Positions 34,047 through 44,388 of a stretch of DNA of 64,000 nucleotides are shown here, in pieces. Under the pieces are notes generated by a model. That model did not search any database. It was not told the DNA's origin and saw nothing but the letters and a program-made list of their open reading frames with translations. Every line of letters begins with the position of its first letter. The first letter of the stretch is position 1. Source of the DNA: Candidatus Hydrogenedentota bacterium (GTDB lineage Bacteria; Hydrogenedentota; Hydrogenedentia; Hydrogenedentales; JAEUWI01). A program made the position numbers and the translations under genes. The DNA lies in NCBI GenBank assembly GCA_019637335.1, contig JAHBVV010000005.1, forward strand, positions 210,366 to 274,365, in the 5' to 3' direction.

Positions 34047-36223
34047 TATTCTCGGGGGAGGAGGCCGTAGTGGCGGAGGCCTTCGATGATGCCGGCGGCG
34101 TATTCGGCTTTTGCGAAGTAGATGCGGCTGGTGTCGCGGCGGAGGGGTTCGAGTTCTTCGGCGTAGTTGCCGACGGCGATGCCGCTGGTGCGGCCTTTGA
34201 GCATGTCGGCGTCGTTGCCGGAGTCGCCGGCGGTTGCGATGCGCTCTATGGGTATGTTCCATTTGTTGGAGAGGTAGCGGACGGCCTTGCCCTTCGAGGC
34301 CCGCAATGGGAGTACATCGACGTAGACGCCGTGGGAGAAGATCACGGTGTGGGGCACGCCGCAACGTCCCAGGGCGTCGTGTATGCGGGGTAACGCTTCA
34401 TCCGCAGGGGTGTCCTTGTCAAGGTCGTAGCTGACCTTGAATTCGCGCTGGGTGTTCTCGTCGGTCTGGATGGTGAGGAAGGGCAGCTTGTCGAGGGCGT
34501 CGCGCACGCGGTCCGGGCGCCACTTGCTGCGGAGGTGGCTCGCCCAGCCCTTGTCGGGCACGAGGTCGCGGCCGTAGTAGATTTCCGCGCCGACGGAGGA
34601 AATTATGACATCGAGCTCGTCGATACCGTGCTCTTCCAGGACGTCGAGGACCATGTCCTTGTAGCGCCCGGAGGCCACGCCGAAGCCGATGCGGCCCCTG
34701 TGATCCTTGAGCAGGGCGAGCAGGCGCTGCATGGATTCGTCGTCGCCGAGGAGGGTGTTGTCGATGTCGGTGAGGAGAAGCGCTTCGACGTCGGCGAGCC
34801 GCCGTCCGGGGGCGTCGTTGCCGTACTTCAGGAAGATGGTGCTCTTTGGGGTGGCGTTGACGATTTCTCCGACGGCTTTGAGGTAGTCCAGGCAGTGTTT
34901 TTGCCAGGAATAGTGCTGGCGGACGCGGTTCACGCCGTTGTCGCTGAAGCGCTGCCAGCGATCGCGGTCGGTGAGGATGGCCTTGATGGCCTTGCCGATT
35001 TCGGCGGGCTTGTTCACGTCGACAAGGATGCCGCATTCGCAGTTTTCGACGATGTCCTGGGGGCCGCCGTTTTCGGTGCCGACGAAGGGCAGTCCACAGG
35101 CGGCGGCCTCGATGTAGGTGAGGCCGAAGGGCTCGACGAAGGCGCAGTTAACGAAGACGCCGCGCTTGGCCGCGGCGAGGCGGTACATTTCGGGCACGTC
35201 GATTTCGGATTCGTGCTTTTTGGGCACGGCCATCTTGCCGTAGAGGTCGTAGCGGTCCATCATGAGGAGCATGTCGGTGAGGACGGCCTGTTCGGCGTCG
35301 GGGAGGTCGGTGATGGAGCGGCGGATGCCCGCGAAGATGGCGAGGTTGGCGAGGGCCTGGAGTTCCTTGTCCTGCCCGTAGGCCTCGACGAGGGCGTTGA
35401 TGTTCTTGCGTTTGTCGGGGCGGCAGAGTGCGAGGATGACGGGCCGGTCGTTGTTGTAGTGGAATCGGTCGAGCTCGGCCTGCATGCGCATCCGGGCCTG
35501 TTTCCAGCGTTCCTGGATGTTGTCGGGGGCCACTTCGTATTCGTAGTAGGGGAAGAAACGCTCCAGTGCGGTTCCCGGCGGGATGACGGCGAAGCGTGGG
35601 TCCTTGCCGTTGTAGTAGCGCTTGTACTGCACGTCCCGCTCGTGGCGGGTGCTGGTGACGACGAGGTCGGCGCTGGAAAGGGCCTTTTCCTCGGCGTCGA
35701 TGCGGAGGTGCATGTTGTATTCGCGGTTGATGTGTTCCTCGGGCATGCCCTGGGATTCGAGATAGGATTTTTTGTCGCGGCCGAGCGAGTGGCCGGTGAA
35801 CACGAAAGGCACGCCGAAGGCGGAGGATACCGCGTTGGCGATGTAGCCGGCGTCGGCGTAGTGCCCGTGGACGAGCGTGGGTAGTTTGCCCTCCTTGCGC
35901 GTGAAGGTGATCATGGCGTCCGCGAAGTCGTCGAGGTAGGGCCAGAGGCGCTCCTTGCGGATGTATCGCGGGCCGCCGCAGGGCAGGCGCACGATGCGCG
36001 TTCTGGGACCGAGTTTTTCGATCTCTTCGCCGTAATCGGACTCGACGCGCTTGTCGCGGATGCGCCGCGTGAACAGGTCGACCTGGCTGACGCCGTCCAT
36101 CTCGCCGAGGGTTCGGGCGAGATCGATCACATAGCGGACCTGTCCTCCGGTGTCGGAGTCGCGGCCCATTTCGATCCGCTCGCCCCGTATGAGGCCGTGA
36201 ATGCTGATAAGCTGGATATACAT
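34046..36223 (-). CDS. sucrose-phosphate synthase with C-terminal sucrose-phosphatase domain
   Basis: 725 aa, close to the 720 aa of the Synechocystis enzyme. Residues 1-470 are a GT4 glycosyltransferase: SDTGGQVRYVIDLAR, FTGHSLGRDKK, PDKRKNINALVEAYG, and the E-x7-E element FVEPFGLTYIEAAACG. Residues from about 500 are a HAD sucrose-phosphatase-like domain with LLLTDIDNTLL (nucleophile Asp) and ATAGDSGNDADML, so this half may be catalytically active. It would make sucrose-6-phosphate from UDP-glucose and fructose-6-phosphate and perhaps hydrolyse it to sucrose. AAGGAGC precedes the ATG. Confidence 0.92.
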   Translation of the reverse strand: MYIQLISIHGLIRGERIEMGRDSDTGGQVRYVIDLARTLGEMDGVSQVDLFTRRIRDKRVESDYGEEIEKLGPRTRIVRLPCGGPRYIRKERLWPYLDDFADAMITFTRKEGKLPTLVHGHYADAGYIANAVSSAFGVPFVFTGHSLGRDKKSYLESQGMPEEHINREYNMHLRIDAEEKALSSADLVVTSTRHERDVQYKRYYNGKDPRFAVIPPGTALERFFPYYEYEVAPDNIQERWKQARMRMQAELDRFHYNNDRPVILALCRPDKRKNINALVEAYGQDKELQALANLAIFAGIRRSITDLPDAEQAVLTDMLLMMDRYDLYGKMAVPKKHESEIDVPEMYRLAAAKRGVFVNCAFVEPFGLTYIEAAACGLPFVGTENGGPQDIVENCECGILVDVNKPAEIGKAIKAILTDRDRWQRFSDNGVNRVRQHYSWQKHCLDYLKAVGEIVNATPKSTIFLKYGNDAPGRRLADVEALLLTDIDNTLLGDDESMQRLLALLKDHRGRIGFGVASGRYKDMVLDVLEEHGIDELDVIISSVGAEIYYGRDLVPDKGWASHLRSKWRPDRVRDALDKLPFLTIQTDENTQREFKVSYDLDKDTPADEALPRIHDALGRCGVPHTVIFSHGVYVDVLPLRASKGKAVRYLSNKWNIPIERIATAGDSGNDADMLKGRTSGIAVGNYAEELEPLRRDTSRIYFAKAEYAAGIIEGLRHYGLLPRE

Positions 36224-36277
36224 GCTGCTCCTTTTCCTGCCAAACCGAAGCGCCGCCCGCCCTCGCCGCGCCGGCGG

Positions 36278-37279
36278 TTAGTGATCCGTTTCGTCCGCGG
36301 GATAGCGGAGGCCCCATTGCTGGCGGATTCGGTCCAGCGTTCGGGCGATGCGCAGGCTCATCGCGTGCGGGACGATCGGGCTTTCGAAGCGGCCCTGCCG
36401 CACGCATTCCGTGACTTCGCTCGCTTCCAGGTGGTAGCCGTATCCGGTGCGTTCGAAGGTTGTGGTCGCGGGGCCGCCGCCGGTGTCCAGGGACCAGGCA
36501 TCCGGCTGCGAGAAGCGGTGGGGGATGCGAATCACGCCGTTTTCCCCCGCGATGAGCGCTTCCTGGGGCGCATCGTGGCGGAGGGAGGTGCTCAAGAGGG
36601 CGCGGCGCCCGCCGCCGAAATCGAGAATCATCGCGGCGGACTCGTCCACCCCGGTTTCCGCGGGCGACCAGGACGCCTGGATCCGTTCGGGCTCTTGTCC
36701 ATAGACCATGTCGGCCAGCGCGACGGTGTAGATGCCGATATCGAGGAGGGCTCCGCCGCCGAGTTCGAGGTTGAAGAGGCGGCTTTCGGGGCCGGCCGCC
36801 GCCCTGTAGGAGAAATCGGCGACGACGAGGCGCACGTTTCCGATGGCGCCGGAGGCCAGGGCCTCGCGGACTTGCCGGATCGCGGGGAAGAATGCGGTCC
36901 AGAGGGCTTCCATGAGAAAGCGGCCGTGTTTTCGGGCGGCGTCCACCATGCGGGCGGCTTGGGGGGCGTTCATGGCGAGGGGCTTTTCGCAGAGGACGTG
37001 CTTGCCGTGCTCCAGGCAGAGGAGGGTGTCGGCGCAATGCCTGGGGTGCGGTGTTGCGATATAGACGACATCGATGGCGGCGTCGCGCACGAGCGTTTCG
37101 TAGTCGCCATAGCGGACGGGTATCTCATGCGTGTCGGCGAAGGCGTCGGCGCGGTCCTGGGTGCGCGATGCCACCGCGCGCAACTCGGCTCCAGGTACGA
37201 GGCGCAGATCCTCCGCCATCTGCCGGGCGATATCGCCCGTTCCCAGGATTCCCCATGTGATTGGTTGGTCCATCATCAT
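36278..37279 (-). CDS. Gfo/Idh/MocA-family oxidoreductase, dihydrodiol-dehydrogenase type
   Basis: 333 aa. ITWGILGTGDIARQMAEDL is the nucleotide-binding start, CEKPLAMNAPQAA the EKP motif, and FLMEALWTAFFPA plus GGGALLDIGIYTVALAD are typical of the dimeric dihydrodiol dehydrogenase / glucose-fructose-like subgroup. NAD(P)-dependent, cytoplasmic, substrate unknown. Three adjacent ATG codons (37271-37279) leave the exact start uncertain by two residues, and the ribosome site is weak. It lies 54 bp upstream of the sucrose-phosphate synthase gene on the same strand, so the two may be cotranscribed. Confidence 0.9.
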   Translation of the reverse strand: MMMDQPITWGILGTGDIARQMAEDLRLVPGAELRAVASRTQDRADAFADTHEIPVRYGDYETLVRDAAIDVVYIATPHPRHCADTLLCLEHGKHVLCEKPLAMNAPQAARMVDAARKHGRFLMEALWTAFFPAIRQVREALASGAIGNVRLVVADFSYRAAAGPESRLFNLELGGGALLDIGIYTVALADMVYGQEPERIQASWSPAETGVDESAAMILDFGGGRRALLSTSLRHDAPQEALIAGENGVIRIPHRFSQPDAWSLDTGGGPATTTFERTGYGYHLEASEVTECVRQGRFESPIVPHAMSLRIARTLDRIRQQWGLRYPADETDH

Positions 37280-37913
37280 CGACCCGCGGTTGCGTTTTTG
37301 TCCGGGCGGTGGCGGTCAGACTCCTGTGGGTTGAGTAGGCGGCGTTGGCGAACGATATCGCCAGCAGCCGCATGTTCAGTATGGCAGATGCCCGCCGCGT
37401 GGTCAACGCGCGGCCGGGCGGCGGGCTACAAACGCTTGTGACGGGATTTGGGTCGCCCGAAATGGACGGCGGGGACGCCCACCACGGCGCGTCTTCAACC
37501 TGCGCTCCCGGCCTTTGCCACTTCCTTTTTGGGTATGTTGTAACTTGGGTTGGATGAGGTGGTCTTGGGGATGTCTTTTCGGAGCAGGCATTCATGACGC
37601 TTCGCGCCACCCGTTAAGGATGAAAAGCCGACTGCTTCGCAACCGGTACACAGCCGGGACGGCTGTGCCACGTTCTTTGCACGCTTCACCTTGGTTCTTA
37701 CGAGTGCCTTCAAAGGAATGTGGCGCCAGGCGTCCCGCCTGTGTCTTTTCGGAGCAGCTATTCATGACGTGTTGCGTCACCCGTTAAGGATGTAAAGACT
37801 GCCCCTGACCGTTGGCGCTGTACTGGAGTCTCGCACGCTCAAGCCTTCGCGGCGGAGCCGCGGAGCTTGAACGTGGCACCCGTGGCTTCTCTTGAATTTT
37901 CGGAGCAGGCGGA
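37280..37913. repeat. gene-free 634 bp with two 50-bp direct repeats and hairpins
   Basis: No gene seen. A block TGTCTTTTCGGAGCAG(N)2ATTCATGACG...CACCCGTTAAGGATG occurs at 37572-37622 and again at 37742-37792, 170 bp apart; a further TTTTCGGAGCAGGCGGATCAGG piece precedes the DUF1080 stop at about 37897-37918. Between the copies is a palindrome CACAGCCGGGACGGCTGTG (37649-37667). A stem TCAAGC...GCGGC GGA GCCGC...GCTTGA (37839-37870) lies 45 bp beyond the DUF1080 gene and could end its transcript. Confidence 0.7.
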
Positions 37914-38693
37914 TCAGGATCCGCCGAGATCGCGGTAGAAGAGGTCCTTCGCCTCGATGGTCATGCCTTCGTTGTGGCATTGAATGGCGAAGTGGCCCTC
38001 GGTGTACTCGGCGTCGTCGTAGGTCATCACGAGTTCTTCGTTGACCCAGATCTGGAGGAGCGGGCCGACGGCCTTGACCCGCATGTCGAACCATTCGTCG
38101 TCTTTGGTCAGGAGCTTTGTGGCCTCGCCCGTGGGGGCGCCGGGCTTCCAGAGCCAGCCGGTGTAGGCGTCCTGGTTGTGGCAGATCTGGGCCTCGTAGC
38201 CGCGGGGGTAGCCGTCGATATTGTCTTCCGGGGGATTGGCGCGGAAGTAGAGGCCGCTGTTTGCGCCGCCGCCCTGGTCGCTAATGCGGAACTTGCCCTT
38301 GACCTCCAGATCCTTCAGGATGGGATCGGCGTAGATATGGCCCTGGCCGCCGGGGGAGGTCCCGGTCATGACGCCGTCGACGACCTGCCAGGTTGCGGCG
38401 CCGCGCTGGGTCCAGCCGTTGAGGGTTTCGCCGTCGAAAAGGGAAACCCATTCGGCCTCCGGGGCGGCTTCGGTCTCGGGTGCGGCTTCGGCCTGGGGCG
38501 CGGGTTCCGCTTCGGCTTGCTCCGGCATCGGGGCCGGGGCCGCTTCTTCGGGGGGCGCTTGCGGTTCCGCGGGTTCAGGCGCAGGCGTTGCGGCGGCGGG
38601 CTGTTCCGGCGTCGCGGGTTTTGGCGCGGGCGCGCAGGATGCCAGGACGAGTCCGGGCAACAGGGTCAATATGAAGGCATATCGGATTTTCAT
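37914..38693 (-). CDS. DUF1080 (3-keto-disaccharide hydrolase-like) lipoprotein
   Basis: 259 aa from ATG 38693 (GGGAGG 8 nt upstream; a TTG 6 nt earlier is too close). The lipobox GLVLASC gives a lipid-anchored Cys near residue 20. A 60-residue Pro/Ala/Glu linker follows, then DUF1080 from about residue 83: WVSLFDGETLNGWTQRG, YADPILKDLEVKGKFRISD, NSGLYFRANPP, GYEAQICHN, and HFAIQCHNEGMTIEAKDLFYRDL. This concanavalin-like fold is abundant in Planctomycetota and relatives and includes 3-keto-glycoside hydrolases. It probably acts on sugars at the cell surface. Neighbouring Gfo/Idh/MocA oxidoreductases fit a 3-keto sugar pathway, an inference. Confidence 0.9.
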   Translation of the reverse strand: MKIRYAFILTLLPGLVLASCAPAPKPATPEQPAAATPAPEPAEPQAPPEEAAPAPMPEQAEAEPAPQAEAAPETEAAPEAEWVSLFDGETLNGWTQRGAATWQVVDGVMTGTSPGGQGHIYADPILKDLEVKGKFRISDQGGGANSGLYFRANPPEDNIDGYPRGYEAQICHNQDAYTGWLWKPGAPTGEATKLLTKDDEWFDMRVKAVGPLLQIWVNEELVMTYDDAEYTEGHFAIQCHNEGMTIEAKDLFYRDLGGS

Positions 38694-38899
38694 GGTCAAT
38701 CCTCCCAGTAGGTGTTGGTGTCGCGCGGGCCGCGCGGGCGGCTGTCGGCGTCAAGCCGCCATTTTGTCGCATGGGACCGCGATTTACAACTTTCGCGGGC
38801 GGGGTTGCAAATAGGCGGCGTTTATGCGAGTGTAGGGGGTGTGTTTATGGGGAATGGGGTGGGGGAGGGGTCCAACGCGAAATGCGGAAGGCGCCCGAG

Positions 38900-39547
38900 A
38901 TGAACCCGTACCGGAAGCGCAGAATACAATTGTTTGAGTCCCTGGTCAGCCGGTTGAATGCGGAGCCCATTCGGATTCTGGATGTCGGCGGTGAGATGGC
39001 GTTCTGGAAGGATACGGAGTTCTGGGACAATCCGAAGTACCAGATCACGGTATCGAATATCGGGCGCGAAGAGGAGGAGCGGGCCTACCTTGCGCAGCAC
39101 GGCCCCTCCAATATCGACTGGCTCTATGCGGACGCCACGGACTTGGGGCCCGCGCTGGAGCGGGGCTACGATGCCCTGTTTTCCAACTCGGTGATCGAGC
39201 ATGTCGGAGGCTGGGCGGAGATGGCGCGTATGGCGGCGTGGTTTGAGGGCTTTGATGGCCCGTATTTTGTGCAAACGCCGAACCTTTGGTTTCCGATTGA
39301 GCCGCATTTTCGCACGCCGTTCTTTGGGTTATTGCCGTATGGCGTTCGGGTGTTGCTGGTGCGCTGCTTCCATCTGGGCTGTTACCGGCGGGCGCGCACG
39401 TGGGCGGAGGCGCGGGCGAAGGTGGACACGACGCGGCTGCTCACGGCGGGCGAAATGCGGCGTTTGTTCCCGAAGGCGACGCTGGTGCGGGAGAAGGTGT
39501 ACGGGCTGACCAAGTCGATCTACGCGCATACGTTTCCCGATCGGTGA
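38900..39547 (+). CDS. class I SAM-dependent methyltransferase
   Basis: 215 aa. IRILDVGGEMAFW is motif I of the Rossmann-like SAM site, IDWLYADATDLG motif II/III, and YDALFSNSVIEHVGGW the post-motif typical of Methyltransf_11/23 proteins. The C-terminal half has a short hydrophobic stretch (LLPYGVRVLLVRCFHLG) that may contact membrane or a lipid substrate. Substrate unknown; such enzymes often modify sugars or quinone-like lipids. I chose ATG 38900, with GGAAGG about 9 nt upstream, over earlier in-frame codons that lack homology. Monocistronic by position. Confidence 0.85.
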   Translation: MNPYRKRRIQLFESLVSRLNAEPIRILDVGGEMAFWKDTEFWDNPKYQITVSNIGREEEERAYLAQHGPSNIDWLYADATDLGPALERGYDALFSNSVIEHVGGWAEMARMAAWFEGFDGPYFVQTPNLWFPIEPHFRTPFFGLLPYGVRVLLVRCFHLGCYRRARTWAEARAKVDTTRLLTAGEMRRLFPKATLVREKVYGLTKSIYAHTFPDR

Positions 39548-39700
39548 TGCGGCGGTGATGCCCGGTTGTCCGGCGGTATGGTGCGCGCGCGGGCGGATTG
39601 GGTATACTGCCCGGGCATTCGGGGCGGGTGCGCGGGCATCCCGGGCCGGATGGAGGCATCGGGAGGCGCGATCGCCGCAGCCGGGAAGAAACGCGAGGCA

Positions 39701-40492
39701 ATGCAACTTACACAGAGACAGGAGGCGCTGATTGCGCGGCGCCTGCGGGAGATGGGCGCCGAGCTGGACGCCGGCCTGGCGCCGTCCGCGCGGCAGGAGC
39801 GCCTGCGCGAGATTCAGCTGGGGATCTACCGCGAGCTGGAAGGGCTGCAGCGGCCCGCCCTCAGCGACGAGGACGTGTTGTCCGTCTTGCGGCGTCCGCC
39901 GCGCGGGGACATCCGGGTTGGGGCTTCGGCTCCCGGGCCGATTTCCGGCGCGGTGTGGCTCGGGGTGTGCGCGCACAACGCCGCGCGCTTCGGGGCCGAG
40001 CCATGGATGGCCCGGGCCGCCGCGTTCGCGCTCGGGCTGCTCGTGGGCCCACTTGCGCTGCTTTGCTATCTGGTCGGTTATGCGGAATGGTATTTTAATA
40101 CACCGGAGAAAGCGCGGCCCGCGATCGACTGGCTGGCGGTGGCGCGGCGTTCCGCGGGGCCGATTGTGGCGCTGGTGCTGTTGCGCTGGGGCGGCGGGAA
40201 GGCGGAGTCGCTGATCTCGTACGGGTATGAACGGATCGCCGGGGGGCCTGTTCCGCCGCTCGGGTCGTGGGCCTGGCTCCAGTTTTACGAGGGCGCGGCG
40301 TTCTACCTGGTGTTTTTGTCTGTCCTGCCGCTCGGCGTGTTGAGCGGGCTCCCGCTGGCGAATGCCTGGGGCCACAGCCTCAAGCGGCTCGCGCAGGCGC
40401 TGGTGGCGCTGTATGGCGTGCTGGTCTGCTTCGGGCTGGCGTCGATCCTCGCCGGCGTTATCCTCGATCGCGTCGAGGTCTACCTCCAGTAG
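39701..40492 (+). CDS. membrane protein of unknown function
   Basis: 263 aa, not recognised. An N-terminal soluble helical part (LTQRQEALIARRLREMGAEL ... IYRELEGL, about residues 1-65) resembles the prefix domain found before PspC-type or other membrane modules. From about residue 80 there are four to five hydrophobic segments (AAAFALGLLVGPLALLCYLV, PIVALVLL, AAFYLVFLSVLPLGVLSG, LVALYGVLVCFGLASILAGV). The start is uncertain; ATG 39701 follows CGAGG, and the frame is open further upstream. It ends 12 bp from the convergent debranching-enzyme gene. Confidence 0.7.
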   Translation: MQLTQRQEALIARRLREMGAELDAGLAPSARQERLREIQLGIYRELEGLQRPALSDEDVLSVLRRPPRGDIRVGASAPGPISGAVWLGVCAHNAARFGAEPWMARAAAFALGLLVGPLALLCYLVGYAEWYFNTPEKARPAIDWLAVARRSAGPIVALVLLRWGGGKAESLISYGYERIAGGPVPPLGSWAWLQFYEGAAFYLVFLSVLPLGVLSGLPLANAWGHSLKRLAQALVALYGVLVCFGLASILAGVILDRVEVYLQ

Positions 40493-40504
40493 CGCGGTGC
40501 GCGA

Positions 40505-42571
<2,067 letters not shown>

Positions 42572-43148
42572 GGGCAGGTACTTCCTATCTTGCGGGTAGC
42601 GTATTGGTAACAGTCTAGCCGTCTGAAGCAAAGAGGATTTTCAACCACGAATGAACACGAATTCACACGAATAAGAGAGACTGTTGACCGGGCTCGAGAA
42701 CCCAAGTGGAACGATAATAGGCCCGCCTTTGAGCCTTTGAAGAGGAGAATCTTCCCATGGATTTGCACAGACCGCCACAGATGAAGCGTAGAGACAGACA
42801 GCCGGTACCGTTACACAGGTGAGGGATTCGTATTCGAATCAGGAGATCTCCTGGCGTAAGGAGAGGGAGTATTCCTGATCTATCTGTGCGGGCCTGCGCG
42901 AACCTTTGGGAAAACTCCCTCGTTGCGGCGAAAGGTTTGATCTATGTTCTCCGCAGCCAATCAGGTTTCTTGTTGCCTGGATGGCTGGCTGCGGGCCTGG
43001 GAAAAGGCCGGAGGAACTGAATCTCGGATTCCTATTCGTGTCCATTCGTGTCCATTCGTGGTTAAACTGCTACTCAACTTCATGCGGCTAAAGAATTACG
43101 CGTATTGTAGCAGGCGCGTTCGGGGGCGCGTTAGCGGCCGGGGCGGGG
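42572..43148. repeat. gene-free 577 bp with inverted three-unit repeats
   Basis: No gene seen. AACCACGAATGAACACGAAT... (42643-42672) contains three units of about 10 bp. Its reverse complement, also 30 bp with a few mismatches, lies at 43034-43063. The pair therefore faces each other across about 360 bp, which contains no convincing frame. The same sequence type recurs at 49.6-50.9 kb. Confidence 0.85.
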
Positions 43149-44105
43149 TCAAGGGTTGGGATCCGTGCCGCGCTTCCAGGCTTCGGCGTCTTCGAGAATG
43201 CGGTCCCAGTCAAAGGGCTCCGGTTCGTTGTCCCGGCCCTCGCGCTCCCAGCGGCGTATGATGCGCCGGTTGCGGATGACGCGCACGCCGAAGACGACGA
43301 TACAGAGCGCCGCGAGCACGCCCCAGAAGGAGCCGGTCCGGAGGGTGGTTATCAGCGAGAGGCTCCAGAGGCTTCCGGTGTAGCCATGCCAGAAGGTATC
43401 GAGCGGCATGCCGGCCACGCCGGCCAGGGCTCCCTCAAAGGTGGTGGAGCGCATGGCGCGGACCATCTCCCAGAATCGGTCTTCGCCGGCGGCGTCCTTG
43501 AGGTAACGGGTCATGGAGAGCGCCTGCGCGTAGGCGTTGCCAAAATCCCGGTCGCCCTCGGGGTGGCGGAAGACGCGGTCGAGTTCGTCCAGCGGGATGA
43601 TTTGTCCGGTCAGGTGCATCCAGCTTACGGGGACGTTGCTTTCCCAGCGGATTTCGTTGGCGAGCATCATGCATATGCCCTCATTGAGCCAGCGGGGGAG
43701 CTTCTGTGTATCGGTGTTCCGGTGGAGGAGCACGTGTACGAGCTCGTGGCGCACGGTGCCCCGGTAGTCGTCGGCGATGGAGCGCAGGCGCGGGGATTTG
43801 AGGGCGATGGCGCTGCGTTCGGCGATGGTCACGCCATTGACCCCGACGTGGGCGTAGGGGCCGGTGAAAGCCTGAAATTCCTCCTCGTTGTGCGCGATGT
43901 GCACGTCGACCGGCTCTTCACCCAGGGGGAGAAAGCGCTCGAACTCCTTTTGGGCGTCCACGAGGTAGCGGAGGCTCTCTTCCGCGGCCGCCCGGTCACT
44001 CGGATGGAAGGTGACGGTAAACGGCCCTTCCCGCAGGGAATCGGCGGGCGCCGCCAGGGCGGGCAGCGCGAACAGGAGGAGAATGGCGTGGAAAAACGGC
44101 TTCAT
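43149..44105 (-). CDS. membrane-anchored gluzincin-like metallopeptidase (peptidase MA type)
   Basis: 318 aa. Signal peptide (FHAILLLFALPALAAP), then an extracytoplasmic domain with VRHELVHVLLHRN (HExxH zinc motif, about residue 118) and LPRWLNEGICMMLA, whose Glu is the third ligand expected of gluzincins. AYAQALSMTRYLKDAAG is a typical family helix. One C-terminal membrane helix (GSFWGVLAALCIVVFGVRVI, about 255-275) is followed by a basic cytoplasmic tail. Probable zinc peptidase acting in the periplasm; substrate unknown. A 228-bp transposed element sits 55 bp upstream of its start. Confidence 0.85.
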   Translation of the reverse strand: MKPFFHAILLLFALPALAAPADSLREGPFTVTFHPSDRAAAEESLRYLVDAQKEFERFLPLGEEPVDVHIAHNEEEFQAFTGPYAHVGVNGVTIAERSAIALKSPRLRSIADDYRGTVRHELVHVLLHRNTDTQKLPRWLNEGICMMLANEIRWESNVPVSWMHLTGQIIPLDELDRVFRHPEGDRDFGNAYAQALSMTRYLKDAAGEDRFWEMVRAMRSTTFEGALAGVAGMPLDTFWHGYTGSLWSLSLITTLRTGSFWGVLAALCIVVFGVRVIRNRRIIRRWEREGRDNEPEPFDWDRILEDAEAWKRGTDPNP

Positions 44106-44160
44106 GGGGCCATTGTACCCGATCCGGGCGTCTCCATGGCGCGCGGGCGCCTATGGAGAC

Positions 44161-44388
44161 CAGGGCAATCACATTTAAACTTCCAACTCGAGCCGGGCGC
44201 CACATGAACCAGCTTCAATGTTAAAAAGGGCGCGTGTTCGAGCGCTGGCATTTCGCCTGCGGCGAATCCCTGACCTTGCCGGCAGAGATGCCGGCGCTCC
44301 AAAACGCTCACTATCGTTGATTCAAGGTTCCAAATCGACTCGAGCCTACGCCCATATACCGAGAACGAGTCTAAATGCGATTCCCCTG
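44161..44388. repeat. 228-bp inverted-repeat element (MITE-like), copy 1
   Basis: The left end CAGGGCAATCACATTTAAAC and right end (reverse complement CAGGGGAATCGCATTTAGAC) are terminal inverted repeats. The flanks are CTATGGAGAC (44151-44160) and CTATGGAGCC (44389-44398), a 10-bp target duplication with one mismatch. Inside, GAGCGCTGGCAT ... ATGCCGGCGCTC folds into a long hairpin. The length and about 88% of the sequence match the copy at 61282-61509. The right duplication begins with the czcA stop codon. No coding capacity, so it would depend on a transposase elsewhere. Confidence 0.9.

Noticed and set aside
36278..37279. Recent duplicate of the oxidoreductases at 6.4-8.5 kb
   Set aside because: Only family motifs are shared; they belong to different subgroups of Gfo/Idh/MocA.
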